NCBI RefSeq assembly: GCF_007679495.1
Contig: NZ_VEGP01000015.1
Location: 1 to 64,000, forward strand
DNA from: Paenibacillus sp. 32O-W
GTDB taxonomy: Bacteria; Bacillota; Bacilli; Paenibacillales; NBRC-103111
Reading direction: 5' to 3'
DNA length: 64,000 bases
A program made the translations under genes and the position numbers. Position 1 is the stretch's first letter. Each line of letters opens with the position of its first letter. The notes under the pieces were generated by a model. The model was not told where the DNA came from. It worked only from the letters and a program-made list of their open reading frames with translations, and made no database searches. Below, piece after piece: positions 26,586 to 36,339 of this stretch.

Positions 26586-27605
26586 CTATCCGTTTGTAAC
26601 AAGCGACAACAAGCGTTTTAGGTTTTCATCAATAAATTGATTGTCGGCACTGTGGATTCCGCGACCGGCAATATGGCCCCAGATCGAATCGATCGGATTA
26701 AAAACAGCATTAGGTATAAGGTTAGCCTCGTATTCGTTATCGTCCGCTGAGCAGAAGAGATCCGTACTCCCCGGCATAATGCAGGCAAGCGCCTTAATGC
26801 TTTTGAGTGCCTTATCGAAATCTCCGTTATAGGTCGGGTTTGCACTAATATCTGCATTTTGGCCCGTCCACAACATGGCCAATACATTGTGCGGATCCAT
26901 CTTCATAAAGCTATCTTCCCAGACGCCAGCCACAAAATCTTCCAATGAGTCATATCCCAACTCACGATAAAGTTCCTCTCTGTAAAATGCCTGCGATAAG
27001 CCCCATCCCGCATAGACACGACCAACGGCGCGCATATCTGCAGAAGTCAACTGATTTAGTTTACTTAAATCGAAGCCTACTGCAGCCATGAGTGCAGCTT
27101 TCATCCCGTCCAGAACTACATACGTGTGAGGCCAGGTCTTGGCAATTCCGGCGAAAGGCGCAATTCGTTCCACCATGTCGGGATAACTTGCCCCCCACTG
27201 AAATGCTTGAATGCCTCCCATTGACCATCCAACGACGAGAGCGATTTTTTGAATGCCGAATTTTTCGGTCACCAGCCGATGCTGGAATTTAACGTTGTCA
27301 TAGATGGTTACCTGCGGAAAATTAGCCCGGTCGAATGGAGGAGGCGTGTTACTGGGAGACGAAGATAATCCGTTGCCAAGCAGATTGGGAACGATAATGA
27401 AATATTTTTGCGGATCTAGTGCCATGCCGTTTCCAATCAACCATTCATTCTGAGGATGCTGGTCGCCAAAAGCGGTTGGATAGACGATGACATTATCTTT
27501 CTTTTCATTCAATCTTCCATAAGTTTTATAAGCAAGAAAAGCGCTTGGTAATGTCACTCCTGATTGCAGGGTTACGTCACCCAAATCAAAAATCTCATAA
27601 TCCAT
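26586..27605 (-). CDS. Alpha/beta hydrolase of the homoserine O-acetyltransferase (MetX) family
   Basis: A 339-residue alpha/beta-hydrolase. The nucleophile elbow GWSMGG is near residue 145, the oxyanion region is VIVYPTAFGD near the start, the acid is probably in STDLFC and the histidine in WGHIAGRG. True MetX enzymes acetylate homoserine, but this protein lacks the long family C-terminus and many such genes in this group act as simple esterases, so I keep the family name only. I chose ATG 27605, with GGGAGAG at about 10 bases. It is divergent from a LysR regulator 138 bases away. Confidence 0.85.
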   Translation of the reverse strand: MDYEIFDLGDVTLQSGVTLPSAFLAYKTYGRLNEKKDNVIVYPTAFGDQHPQNEWLIGNGMALDPQKYFIIVPNLLGNGLSSSPSNTPPPFDRANFPQVTIYDNVKFQHRLVTEKFGIQKIALVVGWSMGGIQAFQWGASYPDMVERIAPFAGIAKTWPHTYVVLDGMKAALMAAVGFDLSKLNQLTSADMRAVGRVYAGWGLSQAFYREELYRELGYDSLEDFVAGVWEDSFMKMDPHNVLAMLWTGQNADISANPTYNGDFDKALKSIKALACIMPGSTDLFCSADDNEYEANLIPNAVFNPIDSIWGHIAGRGIHSADNQFIDENLKRLLSLVTNG

Positions 27606-27743
27606 CGTATTGTCTCTCCCTTCAAAATGAAACATACCTCTAGAATGTCTTTCTTGTTGTTAGTATAGATCTGTGATAGTCTCAAGAAAAGTGAATAGAA
27701 TTCAATCTAATGTTCAATTATATTGAAAGTGAAAGGGGATCGT

Positions 27744-28673
27744 ATGATGGAATTGCGCCAACTGATTACGTTCTGTACGGTTGCATCCACTTTAAATTTC
27801 AGTCGGGCTGCGGAAGTGCTGAACTATGTCCCCTCCAATGTCACGATGCAAATAAAAGCATTGGAGGATGAGCTAGGTGTTCGTCTCTTTGACCGCTTGG
27901 GCAAGCAGCTCGTTCTCACAAGCGCAGGTAAACGCTTATTACCTCATATCCAAGGCGTGCTAAACAAATTGGACGAAGCTCGCAGCGTCGTTCATGACAA
28001 TGAAGATTTAAGCGGCACCCTAACGATAAGTGCCAACGAGGTTCTTTGCGCCTACCGGCTTCCTGTTGTCTTTCACCTATTTCGTTCGCGCCATCCGGGA
28101 GTGCGTCTCATCTTCCGTTCCGTTCCAAATCAAGAGCTCAAGCAAACGCTCCTTGAGGGAACCGCGGATGTCGTCTTTATGCTGGACGAATCCATTCGCT
28201 CAAGCGGACTTGCAGTGGAGCCGCTGGTGGAAGAAACTTTCCGCTTATTCGTCGCTCCAGACCATCCACTCGCGAAACTGGATGTACTGCGGCTGGAGGA
28301 TTTTCACGGACAAGTGTTCCTTACGAATGAAAAGGGTTGTCCCTATCGAACCATGTTTGACCGGCAATTTGAGAAAGAGGGCATTGATAGTATTACGTAT
28401 TTAGAGTTTCATAATGCCGAAGCCATTAAACAATGTGCCATTACGGGAATCGGTATCGCCTTTCTTCCTGAAGTAACAGCGGTGGCCGAAGTTGAACGGG
28501 GCGATCTTGTTGCTCTTCCTTGGCAAATTCCGGACCTGCACGTGTATACACAGATGTTATGGCATAAAGACAAATGGCTTTCACCTATCATCTTATCTTT
28601 CATAGAAGCAGCAAGGGAGGTTCTAGCTATAGAGGAGAGGAATAAAAGTGAAATGGAAATGGTGAAGCGTTAA
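27744..28673 (+). CDS. LysR family transcriptional regulator
   Basis: A 309-residue regulator. Residues 1-62 are the winged helix-turn-helix (FCTVASTLNFSRAAEVLNYVPSNVTMQIKALE, with LFDRLGKQLVLT), and residues 90-300 the periplasmic-binding-like sensor domain. The start is ATG 27744, after AAAGGGG. It is divergent from the MetX-like hydrolase gene, the normal arrangement for a regulator of that gene; the inducer is unknown. Confidence 0.92.
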   Translation: MMELRQLITFCTVASTLNFSRAAEVLNYVPSNVTMQIKALEDELGVRLFDRLGKQLVLTSAGKRLLPHIQGVLNKLDEARSVVHDNEDLSGTLTISANEVLCAYRLPVVFHLFRSRHPGVRLIFRSVPNQELKQTLLEGTADVVFMLDESIRSSGLAVEPLVEETFRLFVAPDHPLAKLDVLRLEDFHGQVFLTNEKGCPYRTMFDRQFEKEGIDSITYLEFHNAEAIKQCAITGIGIAFLPEVTAVAEVERGDLVALPWQIPDLHVYTQMLWHKDKWLSPIILSFIEAAREVLAIEERNKSEMEMVKR

Positions 28674-28720
28674 AAACGGCCTATAGGGGCTATAATGCTA
28701 TAGATCTTAATTGGGAAGCT

Positions 28721-28749
28721 TGAAACGGATCGCATCCGGATAACGTAAT
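28721..28749 (+). promoter_or_regulatory. Candidate ECF sigma promoter before ecsA
   Basis: TGAAAC at 28721-28726 and CGTAAT at 28744-28749, 17 bases apart, match the ECF pattern (TGAAAC-N16/17-CGT). It lies about 80 bases before the EcsA-like gene. An ECF sigma gene is in the window at 39.4 kb, though dependence on it is not shown. Confidence 0.4.
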
Positions 28750-28829
28750 AGAGTAATAAAAGAAAGCTTCTAGCGAGGCTATTATAAGCAAAACGGTTTC
28801 GGTTTATCTTGAAAGAAAGAAGGGAAGCC

Positions 28830-29582
28830 ATGCAAACCGAACAAACATCCATATCCACACAGGAATCCGCCGGGACTTCACCACTCAATCCGGACGAACT
28901 GTTACGGGTTAACATAGAGCGGGCAGGATACGCTGAACGGGATGGAGTCATTAAAGAGATTCAATTCTCCATCCGCCCCGGGCAATTAGTTGGACTGATA
29001 GGCCCCAACGGGGCCGGTAAGAGCACGACCGTAAAAGCTATTTTAGGCCTCCTCCAGGATTTCCGCGGCGAAATTTCGATGGCTGGAACTTATTCTTATA
29101 TTCCCGAGCAGCCGATTCTCTATGATCAACTGACCTTGTGGGAGCATCTGGAGCTGGCCGCCAGCGCCTGGGAGTTGGATCAGAACGTATTCGAGGCAAG
29201 GGCGGAGAGGCTGCTGGCCACCTTCAGAATGACGGAGGTCCGCCATCATCTCCCGTCCAGCTTCTCCAAAGGGATGCAGCAGAAGGTCATGCTCATCCTG
29301 GCGTTTCTGCACGAGCCCGCCCTCTATATCGTGGATGAGCCTTTCATAGGGCTGGATCCCCGGGCAATTAAAGATTTTCTCGATATGCTGAATGAGAAAC
29401 GCAAGCAGGGCGCCGGTGTGTTAATGTCGACACACGTGCTGGATACGGCGGAGAGGATATGCGATTCCTTCCTGCTTATGAATGAAGGGCGATTGGCCGC
29501 CCGGGGCGATCTGGAATCGATTCAGCAGCAATGCGGTCTGCCGGGCGAAACGCTCTTTGAATGCTTCAACTCCCTATTGTGA
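28830..29582 (+). CDS. ecsA: ABC transporter ATP-binding protein (EcsA-like)
   Basis: A 250-residue ATPase. Walker A GPNGAGKST near residue 60, signature-like SFSKGMQQKV near 145, Walker B LYIVDEPFIGLD near 165, and the switch histidine in STHVLD. The N-terminal 25 residues are extra and polar. AAGGGAAG precedes the ATG at 28830. The next gene, 85 bases on, is the matching 407-residue permease, as in ecsAB of Bacillus, where the exporter affects protein secretion and membrane proteolysis. Orthology rests on gene order, lengths and motifs. Confidence 0.8.
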   Translation: MQTEQTSISTQESAGTSPLNPDELLRVNIERAGYAERDGVIKEIQFSIRPGQLVGLIGPNGAGKSTTVKAILGLLQDFRGEISMAGTYSYIPEQPILYDQLTLWEHLELAASAWELDQNVFEARAERLLATFRMTEVRHHLPSSFSKGMQQKVMLILAFLHEPALYIVDEPFIGLDPRAIKDFLDMLNEKRKQGAGVLMSTHVLDTAERICDSFLLMNEGRLAARGDLESIQQQCGLPGETLFECFNSLL

Positions 29583-29667
29583 ACCCGAATCACCAATTGT
29601 TATAGATACAGGGCGGCCTAATAACCTGAAAGGGATCAGGACTGTCCGAAACAGGAGAAGAGATACC

Positions 29668-30891
29668 ATGATCACACCGAAGCTATTGGTTAGGCGGAGA
29701 ATTAAAGAGAACGCCGGATTTCAGTGGAAAGCTCTAAGGCAGGCCGTGGACTGGACTGTGGCGCTGTATATTGTCATTCCCGCGCTGTTCTTCGCAGGGC
29801 TGCAATATTATACCTGGATATCGTCCCCTCCGGATTGGTTCGCCTTCATTCCTTTCCCGCTATGTGCTTTCGTACTGTTTTTATATGTCTGTTCGGGTAA
29901 GCTCCGATTTTTTCTGGAAAATGCCGACCAGTTGATTTTGCTGCAGCATCCTCACTGGATCAGGGAGCTCCGGAGAACGGGACTGATCTACAGTCTGACG
30001 AAACAGTTCCTGTTGACGGCCCTCATAATGGCTTTGCTGGCTCCTTTTTTGATACGGATTTATTCGGTTAATGTTCCGTATGTCGTTTGGCTCGGTATCT
30101 TTACCTTTCTAAGCAAATGGAATTTGCAGCTCATTCAGAAATGGCTGGACAGCAGGTATCCGGGCTTGAGAAATCTTTGGCTGCATATCGTTTGGTTCGT
30201 CATTTCCTGCGCCGTTTATATCTCCGTCAGTTATTGGCTCCTGCCGATTCAGCCGCTGGCTCTTCTAATATCCCTTGTGCTTGTATTAACAGGACAGATC
30301 CTATGGCGGAGCAAGGTAGGGGATCTGAGAACGATCCAGCAGGATATCAAGAGTGATTACGAAGCGAAAATGCTGCTGGCGGGCTTTATTCTCGCTTACT
30401 CCGTTCCCGCACGGCCGAAATCCAGCCGCAAACGCCCTTTCTTGTTCCGTTCTTCCAACCGGCTGTTTAAGAAGAGAAACTCAGTTAACGGATTGGCCGA
30501 GGCGGGGATTAAATTATTTTTCCGGAATAGATCGTCGGTGATGCTGTACATTCAGCTGGTTTCCGTCTGTTCCTTCGCCATGCTGACCCTGCCTGACCCG
30601 ATGAAATGGGTGCTTTGGCTGGCGGCGGCATTTCTGCTGGCGAGCATGGTGAAGCTTGCGGCGAAAGAGACCCGGTCCGGCCCCTTGCTCGGAATGTTCC
30701 CGTGGAAGGACGGAGTGATTCGCGAGGCGGCCCGCAAATCGGTGGGCTTGGCGGTAATTCCCGGTTTTGCGGTGATCAGCGCGGTGATGGGGGCGGCTCT
30801 ATTTTCCTGGTGGGGGGCTCTGCTGCTGCTACCCGTTGGAGGGATGTTCGCTTATTGGGCAGCGGGTGTCCTGACGATGTTTGAAAAATAA
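29668..30891 (+). CDS. ecsB: ABC transporter permease (EcsB-like)
   Basis: A 407-residue membrane protein with about ten hydrophobic segments and basic cytoplasmic loops (for example VPARPKSSRKRPF). Its length and position just after the EcsA-like ATPase fit EcsB. AGGAGAAGAG lies before ATG 29668; the open frame continues upstream through the end of the ATPase gene but without hydrophobic character. An ecsC-like gene is absent here. Confidence 0.78.
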   Translation: MITPKLLVRRRIKENAGFQWKALRQAVDWTVALYIVIPALFFAGLQYYTWISSPPDWFAFIPFPLCAFVLFLYVCSGKLRFFLENADQLILLQHPHWIRELRRTGLIYSLTKQFLLTALIMALLAPFLIRIYSVNVPYVVWLGIFTFLSKWNLQLIQKWLDSRYPGLRNLWLHIVWFVISCAVYISVSYWLLPIQPLALLISLVLVLTGQILWRSKVGDLRTIQQDIKSDYEAKMLLAGFILAYSVPARPKSSRKRPFLFRSSNRLFKKRNSVNGLAEAGIKLFFRNRSSVMLYIQLVSVCSFAMLTLPDPMKWVLWLAAAFLLASMVKLAAKETRSGPLLGMFPWKDGVIREAARKSVGLAVIPGFAVISAVMGAALFSWWGALLLLPVGGMFAYWAAGVLTMFEK

Positions 30892-31009
30892 CCGGAAAAA
30901 TCCGGATCAAGTACAGGATTAAGAACGGCCGATGCAAATGGGGGGTATTAAGCTTCTTCCTAAAGGTTAACCTATCATTAACTACGACCATGCTTAGGAG
31001 TTGATCTTA

Positions 31010-31399
31010 ATGAAAGATACCGTTGCCTTTGAGTTCGATCAGCCCGGATCGGCCGCTCAGGCTTGCGATATGCTGAATGAGCTGGGTTATAAAAGCAAAG
31101 CGGTAGTCCATATTACAATTGAGCAAGGAGATCTTACCTCCGCATTGGAAATTGCCCAGGCATATGGCGGCCGATTGCGGGAAACGCAGAACGGTCAAGA
31201 AGAAACGGTGCTGGCCTCGGCCTATGACATGGATGCGGTCCCTATTCCTGCTCATACCGTGAACGAGGACTGGCCGGAGCAATATCTTCATTCGGATGGG
31301 GAGCTATTATCGGATGACACTCCAGGGGACGAAGAACAAGAGCCGTTCGATCCGTCCGGGGAAGATTATAACCATTTTTCCGCAGGGGTCCATCTGTAA
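31010..31399 (+). CDS. Hypothetical protein (129 aa) with acidic C-terminus
   Basis: A 129-residue soluble protein. The first 70 residues have an alpha/beta pattern resembling a small ferredoxin-like fold (VAFEFDQPGSAAQACDMLNELGY, then a strand VVHITIEQGD), reminiscent of proteins that bind a ligand or metal, but no motif proves it. The last 40 residues are strongly acidic. TAGGAG is 9 bases before ATG 31010. Single gene; function unknown. Confidence 0.7.
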   Translation: MKDTVAFEFDQPGSAAQACDMLNELGYKSKAVVHITIEQGDLTSALEIAQAYGGRLRETQNGQEETVLASAYDMDAVPIPAHTVNEDWPEQYLHSDGELLSDDTPGDEEQEPFDPSGEDYNHFSAGVHL

Positions 31400-31468
31400 A
31401 CCCAGGCATTGACAACGAAAATAAAACGAGGTATAACTATTATTAAATTAATTTTCTGATAAATTCGT

Positions 31469-31746
31469 TGAAGAGAAAGAGTAGGCTGTGATTTTGTTCC
31501 CCAGAGAGTTGGCATGCCGCTGAAAGCCAATGTTCAGAACATAGCTGAAAATCATCTCAGAGAAGTAAAGCTGAACGTTCGTAGTAAGCTTTACCGGGAG
31601 TCCGCCGTTACAAGGAACGCGTATGATGGTACGTTGCAGAGTGTCGCAGTGCTTGTTTGCGTATTTTATTGGAGCAGGCACGGCGGAATTAGGGTGGTAT
31701 CGCGAGCTAAAGTCTCGTCCCTTTGTTGGGGCGGGGCTTTTTTATT
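31469..31746 (+). ncRNA. T-box leader (isoleucine type likely)
   Basis: The conserved T-box sequence AGGGTGGTATCGCG is at 31691-31704. Upstream are the stem I parts AGAGAG with GCTGAAAGCC near 31503-31528, and an ATC triplet in TGAAAATCATC at 31551-31553 in the place expected for the specifier. A terminator, with TCTCGTCCC against GGGCGGGG and a T-run, covers 31711-31746. Uncharged tRNA-Ile would favour the antiterminator and let ilvA and ileS be transcribed. Stem II and III details were not modelled. Confidence 0.85.
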
Positions 31747-31870
31747 TGCTGCTGCAATTAAATTCTGTTGAACACGCTCCTCAAGCTCCGGCTCTGCAGC
31801 CCGGTTTGAAGTCCGTTGCAACATTTATTAAGTAACAATCCTTGGAAGGAAAAGGAAGGGGCCAAAAATA

Positions 31871-33136
31871 ATGAACAAATCGAACACGAAAAAAGCGGTC
31901 GGCATGGAAGACATCGTTTATGCGCATCATGTGCTGAAGGAAGTGATTGTGCGAACCCCGCTGCAGAGGGACAAGATTTTGTCGGACCGCTATGAGTGCA
32001 ATGTATTCTTGAAAAGAGAGGATCTGCAGGTCGTCCGGTCCTTCAAAATCCGGGGGGCTTATCATCTGATCCGTACCTTGCCGGAGGAGGATCTGGCTCG
32101 CGGAATCGTATGCGCAAGCGCAGGAAATCATGCCCAGGGGGTAGCTCATTCCTGTAATCTTCTGCAGATTCAGGGGAAAATCTTTATGCCCAGCACAACC
32201 CCAAGGCAGAAGGTCAAGCAAGTGAAGCTGTTCGGAGGCCCATACGTAGAAGTCATTCTGACCGGGGATACCTTCGATGACGCCTACTCCGAAGCGATAA
32301 AAACCTGTGAACAATTCGGCATGACCTTTATTCATCCGTTCGATGATCCCCAGATTGTAGCGGGCAACGGAACCGTCGGAATGGAAATATTGGAGAGCAT
32401 GGACGGTGCCGTCGATTATCTGTTCGTTACCGTTGGCGGCGGCGGATTGGCTTCCGGGGTAGGCACCTACGTCAAGACGATCAGTCCCGCAACCCGGGTG
32501 ATCGGCGTGGAACCGAGCGGGGCTCCTTCCATGAGTCAGGCGATAGCGAATAACGAAGTGGTTACGCTGGATAACATCGATAAATTCGTTGACGGGGCCG
32601 CGGTCAAACGGGTAGGAGAGCTGACCAGCGCCATCTGTAAAGAGGTGCTGGATGATGTGCTGCTAGTGCCGGAGGGCAAGGTCTGCACCACCATTCTTGA
32701 TTTGTACAATGAAAATGCCATTGTGGCCGAGCCGGCCGGCGCCCTTGCCATCGCCGCACTGGACCTGTACCAGGAGCAAATCCGCGGCAAGAATGTCGTC
32801 TGCATTGTGAGCGGGGGTAACAACGATATTGACCGGATGCAGGAGATTAAAGAACGGTCTCTGATTTACGAAGGCTTGAAGCATTACTTTACCGTCAATT
32901 TCCCGCAGCGCGCAGGGGCATTACGTGAATTTCTGGATGATGTGCTCGGTCCGAACGATGATATTACCCGCTTCGAATATACGAAGAAGCACAACAAGGA
33001 TAACGGGCCGGCGCTTGTCGGAATTGAATTGAAGAGCCGGGAGGACTACAAGCCTCTTATCGACAGAATGGAGAAGAAAGGCTTCCAATACGTCGAGCTG
33101 AACAAAGACCCGGTTCTGTTCAATCTGTTGATCTGA
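31871..33136 (+). CDS. ilvA: Threonine dehydratase (biosynthetic)
   Basis: A 421-residue pyridoxal-phosphate enzyme that converts threonine to 2-oxobutanoate, the first step to isoleucine. The PLP lysine is in SFKIRGA near residue 60, the phosphate-binding loop is GGGGL near residue 195, and the C-terminal 85 residues form the ACT-like regulatory domain (HYFTVNFPQRAGALREF). Length equals that of Bacillus IlvA. The T-box leader ahead and ileS 40 bases behind explain its control by isoleucine supply. Confidence 0.95.
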   Translation: MNKSNTKKAVGMEDIVYAHHVLKEVIVRTPLQRDKILSDRYECNVFLKREDLQVVRSFKIRGAYHLIRTLPEEDLARGIVCASAGNHAQGVAHSCNLLQIQGKIFMPSTTPRQKVKQVKLFGGPYVEVILTGDTFDDAYSEAIKTCEQFGMTFIHPFDDPQIVAGNGTVGMEILESMDGAVDYLFVTVGGGGLASGVGTYVKTISPATRVIGVEPSGAPSMSQAIANNEVVTLDNIDKFVDGAAVKRVGELTSAICKEVLDDVLLVPEGKVCTTILDLYNENAIVAEPAGALAIAALDLYQEQIRGKNVVCIVSGGNNDIDRMQEIKERSLIYEGLKHYFTVNFPQRAGALREFLDDVLGPNDDITRFEYTKKHNKDNGPALVGIELKSREDYKPLIDRMEKKGFQYVELNKDPVLFNLLI

Positions 33137-33176
33137 ACGGGACCTATGGATTGGAAGAAGAAAGGGGACAACGTTT

Positions 33177-36100
33177 ATGAAACCGGTGGACGTAAAGGAA
33201 AAAGCCAGAGAACGGGAACGAAGAATCCTGAAGGAATGGGAAAAGAACGGCACGTTTGCCCAATCCGTAGAACAGGCAGCCGGCCGGCCGAATTTTGTGT
33301 TCTATGAAGGGCCCCCAACGGCCAATGGAGCGCCGCATATCGGGCACGTACTCGGCAGGGTCATCAAAGATTTTATCGGCCGCTACAAGACGATGACGGG
33401 CTACCGGGTCGTCCGCAAAGCCGGCTGGGATACGCACGGGCTTCCGGTAGAGCTTGGAGTTGAGAAGCAGCTGGGCATCTCGGGCAAACAGGAAATCGAA
33501 CGCTATGGCGTAGCGAAATTCGTGGACCGGTGCAAGGCCAGCGTTTTCGAATATGAGAAGCAGTGGCGGGATTTGACTGAGGCCATCGGATATTGGACCG
33601 ATCTGGATAACCCCTACGTGACGCTGACCAATGATTACATCGAAAGTGTCTGGTACATTTTGTCTCAGATTCATGGGAAGGGGCTGCTTTACAAAGGACA
33701 CCGCGTCAGCCCATACTGCCCAAGCTGTCAGACATCGCTCAGCTCCCATGAAGTCGCGCAAGGCTATGAGGATGTCAAAGATTTAAGTGCCACGGTCAAA
33801 TTTGCTTCCATGACGACAGGCGACCTCTTCCTCGCATGGACGACCACCCCTTGGACCTTGCCGGCCAATACGGCACTGGCGGTTAATCCCAAGCTTTCCT
33901 ATGCGAGAGTCCGGCAGGGGGATGAAGTGTTCATCGTGGCCGAGAATCGTGTCGCACAAGTTATGAACGGCGATTATGAGATTTTATCGGTACACCGGGG
34001 TTCCGAATTAATCGGGACGGCTTACCGGCCTCCCTTCGATTTCGCTTCGGTCGAACAGGGCCATATCGTTATAGGAGCCGATTTCGTCAGCGATGCGAAT
34101 GGAACGGGGATTGTCCATATCGCTCCGGCACACGGGGAAGATGATTACCGGGCCTGCCAGGAGAACGGCATCAGCATGCTGCAGGTCGTGGACTCCTCCG
34201 GCCGATATGTGGAGGCTGTGCAGCCGTTCGCCGGCCGCTTCGTCAAAGATTGCGACGTCGATATCGTGAAGGACCTTGCCTCCCGGAACCTGCTGTTTTC
34301 CAAGGAGCGCTATGAGCATAGCTATCCGTTCTGCTGGCGCTGCAAATCTCCGCTGCTGTATTATGCGATGGAAAGCTGGTTCATCAAGACAACAGCCGTC
34401 AAAGAGAAGCTTATCGAGAACAACAGGCAGGTCGATTGGTATCCGGGCCATATAAGGGAAGGGAGGTTCGGCAAATTTCTGGAGGAGCTGGTGGATTGGA
34501 ACATCAGCCGCAACCGTTACTGGGGAACCCCTCTGAATGTATGGCTGTGCCGTGATTGCGGCTGCGAATACGCACCGGAGTCCCGGGAAGATTTGCGGCG
34601 CCGTGCAGCGGCCCCTCTGGGGACGGATATCGAGCTGCATAAGCCGTATGTGGACGAAATCAGATTGAGCTGTCCGCAATGCTCCGGGGAGATGGAGCGC
34701 ACCCCCGAAGTGATCGATGTTTGGTTTGACAGCGGATCGATGCCCTTTGCCCAGTACCATTACCCGTTCGGTGACGAGCGGGTATTCGAAGAACAATATC
34801 CCGCCGATATGATCTGCGAAGGAATTGATCAGACCCGGGGATGGTTCTTCAGTCTCCTGGCCGTTTCTACTCTGTTAAATGGCCGGGCTCCCTATAAAGC
34901 CGTCATGTCTACGGGACATATCCTCGACGAGAATGGTCAGAAAATGTCCAAGAGCAAGGGCAACGTCGTGGACCCCTGGGAAGTGATCGAGGAATTCGGC
35001 GCCGATGCGTTTCGTTGGGCTCTTCTGGCCGACAGCGCTCCGTGGAACAGCAAAAGATTCTCGAAGCAGCTTGTAGCGGAAGCCAAATCGAAGGTGATCG
35101 ATACACTCACCAACGCCCATTCCTTCTATGTGCTGTATGCCGGAATCGACGGGTTCCGCCATGAGGAGCACGAAGCGCTGCGGCCGGACCACCCGCTGGA
35201 CCGCTGGATTCTCTCCAGACTAAACAGCACCATTCAGGCGGCGGCACGCGGATTGGAAGGCTATGATTTCCTCAATCCGGCCAAAACTATAGAAGCGTTC
35301 ATAGATGAACTGAGCAATTGGTACATCCGCCGCTCCCGGGACCGCTTCTGGGGAAGCGGCCTGACCAGGGACAAAATTTCCGCTTACCAGACATTGAGGA
35401 CCGTTCTTCTGACGGTTAGCCGGCTGATCGCTCCATATTCCCCGTTTATCGCGGAAGATTTGTACCTCAATCTGGGAGGGGAGAAGTCCAGCGTCCATCT
35501 GGCGCCATTCCCCGTATATGATGAAGCGCAGATCGACCCTGGTCTGGAGCAGGGGATGGGAACCGCCCGCAAGATTGTAGAGTTGGCCCGTAGTGTTCGC
35601 AACGAAACCGGGATCAAAACGAGACAGCCATTATCCGGACTTACGGTGACACTGGCCGACGACTTCGATCTTGCTGCCTATGAGGAAACCATTGCGGAAG
35701 AAATCAATGTGAAGACCGTTCAACGATCCGATGATCTGGAGCGCTTCGTAGACTATACCGTCAAGCTGAATTGGAAAATGGCCGGTCCCAAATTCGGTAA
35801 GGCGGCCTCGGCAATACAACGGCGTCTGCAGGACTTGAGCCCCGACGAGATTCGGGAGGAACTGAGTAAGGGCTTCTTCGAATGGATGGAAGACGGGGAA
35901 GCGATGAGGGTTGAATTGGATGAGCTGCTGGTGGATCAGCGTCCCAAAGAAGGCTTTGCTTCCGCATCCGGAGCGGGGATCACCGTCACCCTCGATACCC
36001 GCCTTACCCTTGAACTTGTGCAGGAGGGAGCAGTGCGCGAGCTGGTAAGGGCGGTTCAGGATCAGCGGAAAAAAATGAAGCTGCCCATCGATAAGCGGAT

Positions 36101-36263
36101 TCGACTGGTTATCGATGGGGATGATGAAGGGAAGCAGGCCGTTCGCCGTTTTGAGCAGGTGTTAAGGGAAGGCGTCCTTATATCCGAATTGGAGTTCCGC
36201 CGCGTCGAAGAGATGGGGGATGTTCCAACGGACCATGGGAGAATTGCCTTTTCCATTGAATAA
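33177..36263 (+). CDS. ileS: Isoleucyl-tRNA synthetase, type 2
   Basis: A 1028-residue class I tRNA synthetase. HIGH motif in PHIGHV near residue 50, KMSKS in GQKMSKSKGN near residue 590, the editing domain TTPWTLPANTAL near residues 220-235, and an internal CPSC/CxDC zinc region. It is about 100 residues longer than the ordinary Bacillus IleS and lacks its C-terminal zinc site, which places it in the eukaryote-like type 2 group known for low sensitivity to mupirocin. AAAGGGG precedes the ATG. It is cotranscribed with ilvA under the T-box. Confidence 0.93.
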   Translation: MKPVDVKEKARERERRILKEWEKNGTFAQSVEQAAGRPNFVFYEGPPTANGAPHIGHVLGRVIKDFIGRYKTMTGYRVVRKAGWDTHGLPVELGVEKQLGISGKQEIERYGVAKFVDRCKASVFEYEKQWRDLTEAIGYWTDLDNPYVTLTNDYIESVWYILSQIHGKGLLYKGHRVSPYCPSCQTSLSSHEVAQGYEDVKDLSATVKFASMTTGDLFLAWTTTPWTLPANTALAVNPKLSYARVRQGDEVFIVAENRVAQVMNGDYEILSVHRGSELIGTAYRPPFDFASVEQGHIVIGADFVSDANGTGIVHIAPAHGEDDYRACQENGISMLQVVDSSGRYVEAVQPFAGRFVKDCDVDIVKDLASRNLLFSKERYEHSYPFCWRCKSPLLYYAMESWFIKTTAVKEKLIENNRQVDWYPGHIREGRFGKFLEELVDWNISRNRYWGTPLNVWLCRDCGCEYAPESREDLRRRAAAPLGTDIELHKPYVDEIRLSCPQCSGEMERTPEVIDVWFDSGSMPFAQYHYPFGDERVFEEQYPADMICEGIDQTRGWFFSLLAVSTLLNGRAPYKAVMSTGHILDENGQKMSKSKGNVVDPWEVIEEFGADAFRWALLADSAPWNSKRFSKQLVAEAKSKVIDTLTNAHSFYVLYAGIDGFRHEEHEALRPDHPLDRWILSRLNSTIQAAARGLEGYDFLNPAKTIEAFIDELSNWYIRRSRDRFWGSGLTRDKISAYQTLRTVLLTVSRLIAPYSPFIAEDLYLNLGGEKSSVHLAPFPVYDEAQIDPGLEQGMGTARKIVELARSVRNETGIKTRQPLSGLTVTLADDFDLAAYEETIAEEINVKTVQRSDDLERFVDYTVKLNWKMAGPKFGKAASAIQRRLQDLSPDEIREELSKGFFEWMEDGEAMRVELDELLVDQRPKEGFASASGAGITVTLDTRLTLELVQEGAVRELVRAVQDQRKKMKLPIDKRIRLVIDGDDEGKQAVRRFEQVLREGVLISELEFRRVEEMGDVPTDHGRIAFSIE

Positions 36264-36339
36264 AGAGAACGGTCTGCCGGCAAACTAAATCTCTGAAAAG
36301 CACATCTTGGCGAGCAGGGAAAGAAAGGAGCCGGTGGCC

